A stretch of 64,000 nt of DNA, taken from contig NZ_AP024745.1 of NCBI RefSeq assembly GCF_019704555.1, positions 5,712,501-5,776,500 of the forward strand, given 5' to 3'. The stretch's first letter is position 1, and each line of letters starts with the position of its first letter. Below are positions 1 to 7,516 of the stretch, in pieces. The DNA comes from Actinoplanes sp. L3-i22 (GTDB lineage Bacteria; Actinomycetota; Actinomycetes; Mycobacteriales; Micromonosporaceae). Position numbers and translations under genes: made by a program. Under the pieces are notes generated by a model. The model was not told the origin of the DNA, searched no databases, and saw nothing but the letters and a program-made list of their open reading frames with translations.

Positions 1-753
1 GCCTGGACCGGCCAGGGCAACCATCAGCTCTCCATCGCCGACGTCGATTCAGACGGCAAGGACGAGATTTTGTACGGGGCGATGGCCGTCGACGACAACG
101 GCGCCGGCCTGTGGGTCAACGGCCAGGGCCACGGCGACGCCTACCACGTCGGTGACCTGATCCCGAGCCGAGCCGGCCTGGAGATCTTCAAGGTCGACGA
201 GGGCACCACGAAGCTGGCCGCCTGGATGGCCGACGCCCGCACCGGCGCGATCATCTGGTCGAACGCCTCCTGCGGCTGCGACAACGGTCGCGGCGTCTCG
301 GACGACATCTACGCCGGCAGCCCCGGCGCCGAATCCTGGTCGTCCGGCGTCTCCGGCCTGTACAACACGTCCGGCCAGAACATCGGCCGCAAGCCGTCCA
401 GCACCAACTTCGTCATCTGGTGGGACGGCGACGCCCAGCGCGAACTGCTCGACGCCACCCACATCGACAAGTACGGCACCAGCGCCGACACCCGCCTGCT
501 CACCGCCAGTGACGTGCACTCCAACAACGGCACCAAGGCCACCCCGTCCCTGCAGGCCGACATCCTCGGCGACTGGCGCGAGGAGGTCATCTGGCCCACG
601 ACGGACAACACCCGGCTGCGGATCTACTCCACCACCGACAGCACCAGCATCTCCCACACGTCCCTGATGCAGGACCGCATGTACCGCGAAGCCGTCGCCT
701 GGCAGAACACGGCTTACAACCAGCCCCCGCACCCCTCCTTCGCGATCTCGTAG
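1..753 (+). CDS. Rhamnogalacturonan lyase (PL11-type), 3' part
   Basis: The reading frame is open from base 1, so the 5' part lies outside the window; 250 codons and a TAG stop are visible. The sequence has PL11 beta-propeller features: a calcium-site-like DVDSDGKDEI at the start, GHGDAYHVGDL, then LEIFKVDEG, and a late segment with LQADILGDWREEVIW. Family enzymes are secreted and cleave the rhamnogalacturonan I backbone of pectin by beta-elimination, so this is a plant-polysaccharide degradation gene. It is followed by a long GC hairpin. The family call is by motif memory. Endo versus exo action cannot be judged from this fragment. Confidence 0.85.
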   Translation, partial: AWTGQGNHQLSIADVDSDGKDEILYGAMAVDDNGAGLWVNGQGHGDAYHVGDLIPSRAGLEIFKVDEGTTKLAAWMADARTGAIIWSNASCGCDNGRGVSDDIYAGSPGAESWSSGVSGLYNTSGQNIGRKPSSTNFVIWWDGDAQRELLDATHIDKYGTSADTRLLTASDVHSNNGTKATPSLQADILGDWREEVIWPTTDNTRLRIYSTTDSTSISHTSLMQDRMYREAVAWQNTAYNQPPHPSFAIS

Positions 754-776
754 ATCAACCGCCTCCTGGGCCTATT

Positions 777-819
777 CCCCGCCGAGCAGCGCCGCGATCT
801 TCCACCGCGCTCGGCGGGG
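777..819 (+). terminator. Hairpin terminator after the lyase gene
   Basis: An 11-bp perfect inverted repeat, CCCCGCCGAGC at 777-787 and GCTCGGCGGGG at 809-819, starts 24 bases after the lyase stop. There is no T-run, which is usual for actinomycete terminators. Confidence 0.6.
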
Positions 820-917
820 ACTGGCCACGCCGCAGATAGACATGGCCGTCGGTGCCGCAGGTCCGGCAGAATCGGGCCGTGGGTGATGGCCGGGGACTCG
901 ACGTCGGGGAACACATC

Positions 918-1208
918 GTGCTCCAGGATTTGGAGGAGCCGGCGGCGCTGTGGGAGCTCGGCCGGCCCGGGGCGCTGTCGCGGCAGGCTGTCGCAGACGT
1001 CTGTGGGCCCGGGCTCGTCTCCCTGGAAGCTCGCGGCTTCATCGAGGTGCGGTGCTTCGAGAGCTGGCCGGAGCCGTGGGACCGGGGCCGGCCGGTCACC
1101 GGCGACGAGCTGCTCGCCGAGAGCCGACGCGTCGAACGATGGTCCGACAACCCTGCCGGAACCCACCTGGCAGCCCAGATCACCGAAGCCGGCGTGCCCT
1201 ACCTCTAG
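918..1208 (+). CDS. Small conserved-looking hypothetical protein
   Basis: This is a 96-residue acidic protein. The chosen GTG start at 918 has a GGGGA ribosome site 7 bases upstream; in-frame GTG codons at 852 and 879 lack one. The sequence begins LQDLEEPAALWELGRPG and is rich in Glu, Trp and Pro, with no signal peptide or membrane segment. Codon use is typical of the genome, supporting coding. I do not recognise a characterised family. It stands alone between the lyase terminator and a secreted protein gene. Confidence 0.55.
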   Translation: MLQDLEEPAALWELGRPGALSRQAVADVCGPGLVSLEARGFIEVRCFESWPEPWDRGRPVTGDELLAESRRVERWSDNPAGTHLAAQITEAGVPYL

Positions 1209-1319
1209 TGCCCCGCGCCGGGGGTCTCTCGCGGGAGGAAAAACGCGGATTCCCCGCGCCGCGGGTGTCCGGGTTGTCAGGCTCTCCTCGTCGGTATCCG
1301 TGCGACGGAGGGATCTCAG

Positions 1320-1625
1320 ATGCGCCTGACGGCAGGCCTGATCACGGCCGGAATCGTGCTCACCGCGTCACCCGTGTGGGCGGGGCCCGGCCCGCACTAC
1401 ACGCCCGGCACGGTCTACTTCACCAAGACCGAGTCCGCCGAGCTCACCTACCCGGCCGGGGTGGCCGCGGTGCAGGCGGTCGTGGCGAAGCCGTTCGACC
1501 GGCTGCTCGGCCAGAACACCGCCGAGATCATGGTCAAGGCAAGCTCCGCGAACATCGTCGGCCAGTGCGTGAAGATCACCTCGACCGGCGTGATCGGCAC
1601 CTACGGCGGCGGCACCTGCCAATAA
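1320..1625 (+). CDS. Small secreted hypothetical protein
   Basis: A 101-residue protein opens with a clear Sec signal peptide (MRLTAGLITAGIVLTASPVWA, cleavage expected near residue 21). The mature part is about 80 residues with two cysteines (in GQCVK and GGTCQ) that could form a disulphide. A GGAGGGA ribosome site lies just upstream of the ATG. No known domain was recognised. The following genes at 1735 and 3000 are also exported, so this is a short run of secreted proteins on the same strand. Confidence 0.65.
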   Translation: MRLTAGLITAGIVLTASPVWAGPGPHYTPGTVYFTKTESAELTYPAGVAAVQAVVAKPFDRLLGQNTAEIMVKASSANIVGQCVKITSTGVIGTYGGGTCQ

Positions 1626-1734
1626 GGCCAATAGGGGACCAACAAGGCCGACGAGGTAGGTACAGCCTGCTGTACCTCGAACAGGCCAGTTGGCGGGATC
1701 GATGTCCGGGCCTGCGGAAAATAGCGTTCTGGTC

Positions 1735-2949
1735 ATGACAAAGACGAGGAAATACCGCAGCCTGACGGTCGCCGTGACCGCTCTCGCCCTGGTGGCCGGC
1801 GGCGTCAGCGCCGCCGACGCGGACGTCCTGGCCGACCGGTCGGTGGCCGCCGCGGACGCGAAGGGCTGGGCCGGCATCACCCGGGAGCAGGTCCGCATCG
1901 ACTTCGGTCAGGGCTGGGTAACCCAGGCCGAGCTGACCTACCCGACCCGGTCCAAAGGCCGCCTGCCGGTGGTCGTGCTGCTGCACGGCAGCGGCCACAA
2001 CGACATGAATCAGACGCTGCCGGACGGCAAGGGCTCGACGTTCGTCCCGCTCGCGCAGGCCGTCGCCCGGGAGGGCTATGCGGCGCTGCGCTTCAACAAG
2101 CGCGGCGTGACCGGCATTGGCCCGGTGGAGAGCACCGACCCGGCGCAGCTCAACCCGAAGCATCCCTACGACCGGATCCAGCGGGACGCCGCCGCGGTGA
2201 TCCGCTTCGCCGCCGGGTCGCCCCGGATCAACCCGTCGAAGATCTTCCTGCTCGGCCACAGCGAGGGCACCGACGTCGCCGCGAACCTGGCCGCCGACCC
2301 GGCCGCGTTCGGCATCCCGAAGCCGGCCGGTGTGATCGAGATGGGGGTCGTCGGCCAGGACATCAAGCAGCTGCTCACGCTGCAGATCTACGGCCGGCTG
2401 CTGCTGCAGCTGCACGACCAGTTCGACGTGAACGCCGACGGCCGGCTGACGGCCACCGAGGCGGTCAACGGGCTGGTCGGCCAGCCGCAGGAGGTCGCTG
2501 ATCAGTTCCGGTCGGTGCTCCTCGACGGCGACAAGGTCCGCCGGAGCACCGACACCGACGGCGACGGGCAGATCGCGATCGACACCGAGGCCGGCGCGGT
2601 TCTGCGCGCGGCGACCGGCATCGACGCGTACCCGAACGTCCCGGGGCTGGAGGAGATTCAGGAGTACATCGCCGACATCGCCCGCTTCCCGACCGTGACC
2701 CAGGCGCTGCCCCGGTTCGCCGGCCCGACGCTGCTGCTCAACGGCGAGAACGACCTGCAGACCCCGGCCCGCGCCGCACTGGCCGCCGACGCCGCGGTGG
2801 CCGCGTCCGGGAACCCGAATCACAAGATCATTATTTACCCGGGCATGGCGCACACCATGAACATCACGCCGAAATTCACTCCGGAGTTCGGCGAGCCGGA
2901 CCGTCAGGTTGTCAACGACATCCGGGCGTGGCTCGGTCAGTTGAATTAA
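1735..2949 (+). CDS. Secreted alpha/beta hydrolase with EF-hand insert
   Basis: A 404-residue protein begins with a Sec signal peptide (MTKTRKYRSLTVAVTALALV). The alpha/beta hydrolase core shows HGSGHND (oxyanion loop), the nucleophile elbow GHSEG with Ser176, an acid in NGENDLQTP and the late histidine in GMAHTMN. Between nucleophile and acid there is an insert with a canonical calcium loop, D231-x-N-x-D-G-x-L-x-x-x-E242, and a second loop DTDGDGQIAI from D273. A likely role is an extracellular esterase or peptidase whose cap domain binds calcium. The ATG at 1735 was preferred over an upstream TTG (1690) and ATG (1702) because the signal peptide starts there. The substrate is unknown. Confidence 0.8.
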   Translation: MTKTRKYRSLTVAVTALALVAGGVSAADADVLADRSVAAADAKGWAGITREQVRIDFGQGWVTQAELTYPTRSKGRLPVVVLLHGSGHNDMNQTLPDGKGSTFVPLAQAVAREGYAALRFNKRGVTGIGPVESTDPAQLNPKHPYDRIQRDAAAVIRFAAGSPRINPSKIFLLGHSEGTDVAANLAADPAAFGIPKPAGVIEMGVVGQDIKQLLTLQIYGRLLLQLHDQFDVNADGRLTATEAVNGLVGQPQEVADQFRSVLLDGDKVRRSTDTDGDGQIAIDTEAGAVLRAATGIDAYPNVPGLEEIQEYIADIARFPTVTQALPRFAGPTLLLNGENDLQTPARAALAADAAVAASGNPNHKIIIYPGMAHTMNITPKFTPEFGEPDRQVVNDIRAWLGQLN

Positions 2950-2999
2950 AATCAAATTCCGATTATCCGGTACGGCCATTATCGTGCTCTACTCGACAA

Positions 3000-3677
3000 A
3001 TGAGCGCGCGACGTCCGTACCCCTGGAAGCTTTTCGGCGGTGTCCTGTCCGCCGTGGTCCTGGTGTCGATCACCGGGCCCGCGGCGGCCGCCGACTATCC
3101 GTCCTTCGACGGCGTGACCACGCTGCACCTGAACGGAAGCGCCGCGGTCGTCCCGGTCGGCCCGGCCCACCGCGCGGTCCTGCGCCTGACCGGCGGCCGG
3201 CTCCCGCAGGCGGGTTCGGCCTGGGATCACGACCGCCTCGACCTGACCGAATCGTTCGGCACGTCGTTCTACGTCATGCTCGACGGCCACTCCGGCGCTC
3301 ACGGAATATCCTTCGCCCTGCAGTCCACCGGCCCCCGGGCGCTCGCGGTGAAACGGGGCGCGACAATCGAATTCGACGATGCGAAGAATAGCGTCGCGCT
3401 GAACCTGAACAACACTCGGGTAATGGCCACCGAGGCGAACATTCCGCTGATCGATTCACCGTTCCTGGCCCGGGTCACCTACGACGCCACGACCAGGACA
3501 CTGCGGGCCTATCTGAGCGCCCCGGACGCCGACGAGCAGCTGGTCGTCGACCGCACCGTCGACCTGCCCGCCCAGCTCGGCGCGGACCGGGCCTGGGCCG
3601 GCTTCACCGCCACCGCCACCGACCCGGCCGCCACCCAGGACATCCTCTCCTGGGAGTCGGAGCCCCCGACCGAGTGA
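3000..3677 (+). CDS. Secreted L-type lectin-like protein
   Basis: A 225-residue protein has an N-terminal signal peptide (hydrophobic stretch GGVLSAVVLVSITGPAAAA) followed by an all-beta domain. Segments FDGVTTLHLNGSAAVV, GISFALQSTGP, IEFDDAKN and FLARVTYDATTRTLRAYL match the pattern of legume/L-type lectin folds, in which an Asp-containing loop binds calcium and sugar. The last residues (DRAWAGFTATATDPAATQDILSWE) are the conserved closing strand of that fold. Role inferred: carbohydrate binding outside the cell, fitting the pectinase gene nearby. The ATG at 3000 begins the signal peptide; no strong ribosome site is visible. Confidence 0.65.
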   Translation: MSARRPYPWKLFGGVLSAVVLVSITGPAAAADYPSFDGVTTLHLNGSAAVVPVGPAHRAVLRLTGGRLPQAGSAWDHDRLDLTESFGTSFYVMLDGHSGAHGISFALQSTGPRALAVKRGATIEFDDAKNSVALNLNNTRVMATEANIPLIDSPFLARVTYDATTRTLRAYLSAPDADEQLVVDRTVDLPAQLGADRAWAGFTATATDPAATQDILSWESEPPTE

Positions 3678-3687
3678 CCGGAAACGG

Positions 3688-4089
3688 TCAGACGTCGGCC
3701 TCGACGGCGAACGTGTTGCCGTCCGGGTCCCGGAACCAGGCGATCCGCCCGCCGCCGGCCCGCGGGGTGGTGCCCCGGGCGTCGTGCACCAGCCCCGGGT
3801 AGCGGGCGAACTCGACGCCGGCCGCGGTGAGCTCGTCGACGATCTGGTCCAGGTCGTCGACGTACCAGGTGGCCAGGGTCGCCTCGCTGGTCCCGGCGGT
3901 GGGCGACTGGTAGACGTTCAGCGCCGGCCCGCCGCCGGAGCCGTAGATCCGCCCGCCGTCGGCGATCCGCCCGCTCGGGGTGGCCCGCAACGACGGCAGG
4001 CCGAGTCTGCCCTCGTAGAAGGCGACCGCCCGCGCGATGTCGGAGACGGCGACCGAGGCTCGGAGGTGATGCGCGCTCAACGGCATCAC
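3688..4089 (-). CDS. VOC-family (glyoxalase-like) protein
   Basis: A 133-residue cytoplasmic protein of the vicinal oxygen chelate fold, with two beta-alpha-beta-beta-beta modules. It begins HHLRASVAVSDIARAVAFYEGRLGL and ends with GGRIAWFRDPDGNTFAVEAD, the typical VOC closing motif. The family covers glyoxalases, ring-cleavage dioxygenases and antibiotic-binding proteins; the first His and last Glu are candidate metal ligands. Its 3' end faces the lectin-like gene, 10 bases apart. The start could be the second Met at 4086. The substrate cannot be predicted. Confidence 0.85.
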   Translation of the reverse strand: MMPLSAHHLRASVAVSDIARAVAFYEGRLGLPSLRATPSGRIADGGRIYGSGGGPALNVYQSPTAGTSEATLATWYVDDLDQIVDELTAAGVEFARYPGLVHDARGTTPRAGGGRIAWFRDPDGNTFAVEADV

Positions 4090-4150
4090 CCCACACTCGC
4101 ACGGCCCGCGCGGGTCTGCCCGGTCCGTGCGAGTACGAGGGAGCGGAAAC

Positions 4151-4654
4151 TCAGGAGCAGAACTTGTCCATCGGCTCCAGCCACCCGGTCATCTCGGCCT
4201 CGAGCACCGAGTCGATGTCCTTGAGCGTCTTGAACTTGGCGAAGAAGGCGTCGTCCGAGGCGCTGGCGTCGATCCGCTTGAGGCTCTCCGTGCCGGCCGC
4301 CTTGAGGTCCGGGTCCTGCGCCTTCGCGGTGGACGCGTTCAGGGCGGCGCCCACCGCCTTGAGCCGCTTGCCGGCGTCGGTGCGGGCCTTCGTCGCGTTG
4401 GCGGTCTGCTTGGCCTGCTTGTAGGCGATGGTCTTGCCGAGCTCGACGCCGAAGTCCTCCATCTTCTTGCCCCCGAGCAGGGTGCCGACCGAGTCGCAGA
4501 CCTTCTTGGTGTCGGCGGTGAAGTCGGCGGACGGGCTGGCCGCCACGGTCGCGGCCGGTGCCGCGGCGTCGGTGGCGTCCTCGGACGTCGAACCGCAGGC
4601 GGTGCCGGTGAGCAGCAGCGCGCCGGTGGTGACGGCCAGGATGAAGCGTCGCAT
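4151..4654 (-). CDS. Putative lipoprotein
   Basis: A 167-residue protein has a lipoprotein-type signal (MRRFILAVTTGALLLTGTACG, lipid Cys at residue 20), although the lipobox has Gly at -3. A low-complexity Ala/Ser/Thr linker follows, then a mainly helical Lys/Ala-rich domain with two further cysteines (KVCDS and the C-terminal FCS) that could be bridged. Start at 4654 follows a GGGGA site; an in-frame ATG at 4663 is an alternative. It resembles in layout the lipoprotein at 4806 on the other strand (helical mature part, paired cysteines, C-terminal Cys), suggesting distant paralogy. Function unknown. Confidence 0.7.
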   Translation of the reverse strand: MRRFILAVTTGALLLTGTACGSTSEDATDAAAPAATVAASPSADFTADTKKVCDSVGTLLGGKKMEDFGVELGKTIAYKQAKQTANATKARTDAGKRLKAVGAALNASTAKAQDPDLKAAGTESLKRIDASASDDAFFAKFKTLKDIDSVLEAEMTGWLEPMDKFCS

Positions 4655-4805
4655 GAAAGGCATCCCCGTAAATCCAGAAAGATCAAGTCCGGGCACGATA
4701 GGCGGATCGGCATCGATGCCGATACCAGCCCTTCGGCCCGACCGGGACGCCCGATCGGGCGGGCGGCGCCCCCGACCGGACGCGATTTGTCTCTACAGTG
4801 CCTCC

Positions 4806-5213
4806 ATGCGGCCCGCGAAGATCCTCACGGCAATGATCGTCCTGATGTCCGTCTCCGCCTGCGGCCCGGACGAGCCGGCGCCCGCCGCCGCACCCCCGGC
4901 AGCATCCGCTGGCGCATCCCCGGCGGCATCCGCCGCCCCGGCCGCCACCTGGGCTTCCCCCGAGGCGGGCAAGGCCTGCAAGCTGGCGGCCGAGGCACCC
5001 CGCCCCGGTGAAGCGATCGAGATCGACGAGCAGGCGATCAAGGCCATCGTCGAGAACGCCGGAAAGTCCGGCATCCCGCGCATGGAGACGGCCGGCGCCG
5101 AGATCCAGGCCCGCTACACGGCCTGGCTCAACGCCAAGATCGGCGACGAGGCGGCCAAGGCCCAGGACGACCTCCTGACCGCGGTCGGCCAGTTCGACAG
5201 CGCCTGCGGTTGA
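4806..5213 (+). CDS. Putative lipoprotein
   Basis: A 135-residue protein has a good lipobox (VSAC, lipid Cys at residue 19), an Ala/Pro/Ser-rich linker to about residue 50 and a helical domain containing KACKLA and a C-terminal SACG. The two cysteines frame the mature domain, as in the divergent lipoprotein at 4151-4654. It is exported and membrane-anchored by prediction. No enzymatic motif is visible. The gene is divergently arranged from its neighbour, with about 150 bases between starts. Confidence 0.7.
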   Translation: MRPAKILTAMIVLMSVSACGPDEPAPAAAPPAASAGASPAASAAPAATWASPEAGKACKLAAEAPRPGEAIEIDEQAIKAIVENAGKSGIPRMETAGAEIQARYTAWLNAKIGDEAAKAQDDLLTAVGQFDSACG

Positions 5214-5284
5214 TCGATCAGGAAATCCGGCGGAGGTGAACGGGGAACGTCACCTAGATCACTTCACGATGTACACATGAGAGC

Positions 5285-7282
5285 TTGGCGCGTCGATATC
5301 GTACGGATGTGCCCATTCGTGCTCACCACGCCGACGAGTCCGCCCGCCCCGCTCCCGCCCGCTCGGACGCCCCGCGCCCGGCCGGCCGTGTCCAGGAATT
5401 GCTGGCGCTGCAGCGACTGGCCGGCAACCAGGCCGTGGGGCACCACCTGAGCGTGCAGCGCGAGTCGGTCCAGCAGGCCGTCGCCTCCCCGGCCCGCCCG
5501 ATCGAGCCGGCCCTCCGTGCCGAGATGGAGTCCCGCCTCGGCGCCGACTTCTCCGGCGTCCGCCTGCACGACGGCCCGGTCGCGCAGCGCTCCGCGACCG
5601 CCCTGTCCGCCGCGGCGTACACCTCCGGCCGCGACATCGTGGTCGGCCCGGGCGGCCTGAGCAAACTCGACCTGGCCCACGAGCTGACCCACGTGATGCA
5701 GCAGGCGGCCGGCCCGGTCGCCGGCACCGACCACGGTTCCGGCGTCCGCGTCTCCGACCCGTCCGACCGCCACGAGCGTGCCGCCGAGGCCAACGCGGCC
5801 AAGGCGATGTCCGGCCCGGTCCCCGCCCAGCGGCAGGCCGAGCCACTGGCGCCCGGCGGGGCCGGCGAAGTGGTCCAGCGCAAGGGCACCGAGAAACTCA
5901 CCGCCCAGGTGGCCGCGGCGCGGACCGCCGCCCAGGGTCCGATGGGCTGGCTGAGCACGCGGCTCACCAAGCCGGGCCCGGACGAGCCGGCCGTGGCGGC
6001 GCTGAAGCAGGCGGTCGCGGCCTACGACGCCTGGCCGGGGCGCGACCCGTCGGAGTGCCTCCAGGTGCTCACGTCGATCATGGCCGAGCAGGCCGCGAAC
6101 GAGAACGAGTTCACCACCGACGCCGGCCGGGCGTACCTGGAGAGCTTCAAGGCCGCCTACCGGCGCGAGGCGCAGGTCCTCGGCGCCCAGATCAAGCGGG
6201 CCGAAGACCATCCGGCCGAGGGGGCCGCGCCCTACGAGAAGATGACCACCGACGGGGCGATGTGGAAGGAGTCCGCCCACCACGAGGACATCGGCACTTT
6301 CGGGATGTCCGGCCCGTCGTACTTCATGGAGTTGTCGGCGATGAACCGCGGCGACATGACCAGCGAGATCCAGCCGGTCAGCGGCAGCACCTGGGTGAAG
6401 GACGTCACCCAGCGCCTGGAGGCGCAGCTGCGCTCGGCCGTGCTCAGCCACTACACCCTGGCCTCGCGGGCCGACGCGATGGAGGCCGGCGGCAACGAGA
6501 TCAAGTCCAAGACCGCGCTGGCCGCCGAGAACCCGACTGCGGCCCACAACACCCAGGGGTACGACACGTTCGCCCTGTCCAACGAGGGTTTCACGTTCTG
6601 GTTCATCGAGCCGGCCGGCCGCACCGGCGTCGGCCGGGACACCCGGTTCAGCAAGGACGAGAACGACACCTCGGCCCGGTCGGCCCGGATCGAACTGGAC
6701 ATCGAGCAGTCCGGCCTGCTGGAGTCCGGCTGGGTGATGCTCAGTGACTTCGCCCAGCGTGAGTACCCGGTGCTGGAGGCCGAGGGGGCACGCACCCGGT
6801 CGTACCTGCCCACCCGGGTTCCGGCCGACGCCGACCAGGCCAAGCGGGTGCGGGCGTTCAATCGCAGCCTGGCCGACGAGGACCAGGTCATGGAGTCGTT
6901 CACGAAGTTCACCGACGTGTCCGACGACTACGACAAGAGCATCCGCCGCCTGGTCTACCTGCAGTCGGTGACCGATGCCGACAACCGGATGGTGTATTCC
7001 GGCGGCCGCGACCCGATCGAAAAGCCGGAGCTGCTGCACAACAACGTCCTGCAGGGCCCGGACATCATCCCGGGCCTGGCCCAGCGCGCCGTCGTCGAGA
7101 TCATGCGCCTGGAGAAGGTCAACCCCAAACTCGCCACCGCCCTGAAGCGGATGTCCGGCGCCGACCTGATGGTCTTCCTGCTCAAGGACCTGGTCCGCCC
7201 GCAGGCGATGATCCCCAACCGGACCTCGCTGGCCAACGCCCGCATCTACCGAGAGCCCGCCGAGGCCACCGAAACCGTCTAG
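5285..7282 (+). CDS. DUF4157 (eCIS core-domain) protein
   Basis: A 665-residue protein. Residues about 78-145 form a DUF4157/eCIS-core domain: LGADFSGVRLHDGPVAQRS, AAAYTSGRDIVVGPG and the zinc-protease-like HELTH (H132-E133-x-x-H136) followed by VMQQ. DUF4157 proteins often accompany extracellular contractile injection systems or carry toxin cargo, but no tail genes are in this window. The remaining 500 residues are unrecognised and may hold an effector domain. The start is uncertain: TTG 5285 or GTG 5309, neither with a ribosome site. A small inverted repeat (AGGTGA/TCACCT, 5234-5255) lies upstream. Repeat copy A follows 14 bases after the stop. Confidence 0.75.
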   Translation: MARRYRTDVPIRAHHADESARPAPARSDAPRPAGRVQELLALQRLAGNQAVGHHLSVQRESVQQAVASPARPIEPALRAEMESRLGADFSGVRLHDGPVAQRSATALSAAAYTSGRDIVVGPGGLSKLDLAHELTHVMQQAAGPVAGTDHGSGVRVSDPSDRHERAAEANAAKAMSGPVPAQRQAEPLAPGGAGEVVQRKGTEKLTAQVAAARTAAQGPMGWLSTRLTKPGPDEPAVAALKQAVAAYDAWPGRDPSECLQVLTSIMAEQAANENEFTTDAGRAYLESFKAAYRREAQVLGAQIKRAEDHPAEGAAPYEKMTTDGAMWKESAHHEDIGTFGMSGPSYFMELSAMNRGDMTSEIQPVSGSTWVKDVTQRLEAQLRSAVLSHYTLASRADAMEAGGNEIKSKTALAAENPTAAHNTQGYDTFALSNEGFTFWFIEPAGRTGVGRDTRFSKDENDTSARSARIELDIEQSGLLESGWVMLSDFAQREYPVLEAEGARTRSYLPTRVPADADQAKRVRAFNRSLADEDQVMESFTKFTDVSDDYDKSIRRLVYLQSVTDADNRMVYSGGRDPIEKPELLHNNVLQGPDIIPGLAQRAVVEIMRLEKVNPKLATALKRMSGADLMVFLLKDLVRPQAMIPNRTSLANARIYREPAEATETV

Positions 7283-7296
7283 ATCAACTTCAAGAT

Positions 7297-7423
7297 CTTC
7301 ATTGCCTACGCTGCGGCCAATAACTGATCGTCGCTCCCGCGGGGACCCTTCCGGGCCTCGCAAGGGCGCGGGGCGCCCAGAACGCGAGACCCTCCAGGGC
7401 GACGTCCGCGGGTGGTTGCGGTC
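7297..7423 (+). repeat. Dispersed intergenic repeat, copy A
   Basis: A 127-bp segment that is repeated in opposite orientation at 33363-33489 with 117 of 127 identical positions by hand alignment. It contains a strong hairpin, GGGCGC-GGG-GCGCCC, and lies in the gap between the DUF4157 gene and the PrpR-like regulator. It encodes no recognisable protein. The conservation suggests a genome-wide intergenic element such as a REP/MITE-like unit. Confidence 0.85.
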
Positions 7424-7443
7424 AACCCGCAAGACCGGGGCCG

Positions 7444-7514
7444 GTTGCGAAAGCGCGCCATCGCCGGTTCCGCCAACTGCGAATTCTGTGAAAGATGCGA
7501 ATGCTAATTTCACA
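7444..7514 (+). promoter_or_regulatory. Probable operator region of the PrpR/RamB-like gene
   Basis: The AT-richer stretch before the regulator holds an inverted repeat TGTGAAA (7487-7493) and TTTCACA (7508-7514), plus three TGCGAA-type words: TTGCGAAA at 7444, CTGCGAAT at 7477 and ATGCGAAT at 7495. RamB/PrpR sites are built around TTTGCAAA, so these are related in shape. The repeat ends 2 bases before the ATG, so the gene may be leaderless and self-repressed. The binding assignment is inference. Confidence 0.5.
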
Positions 7515-7516
7515 AC

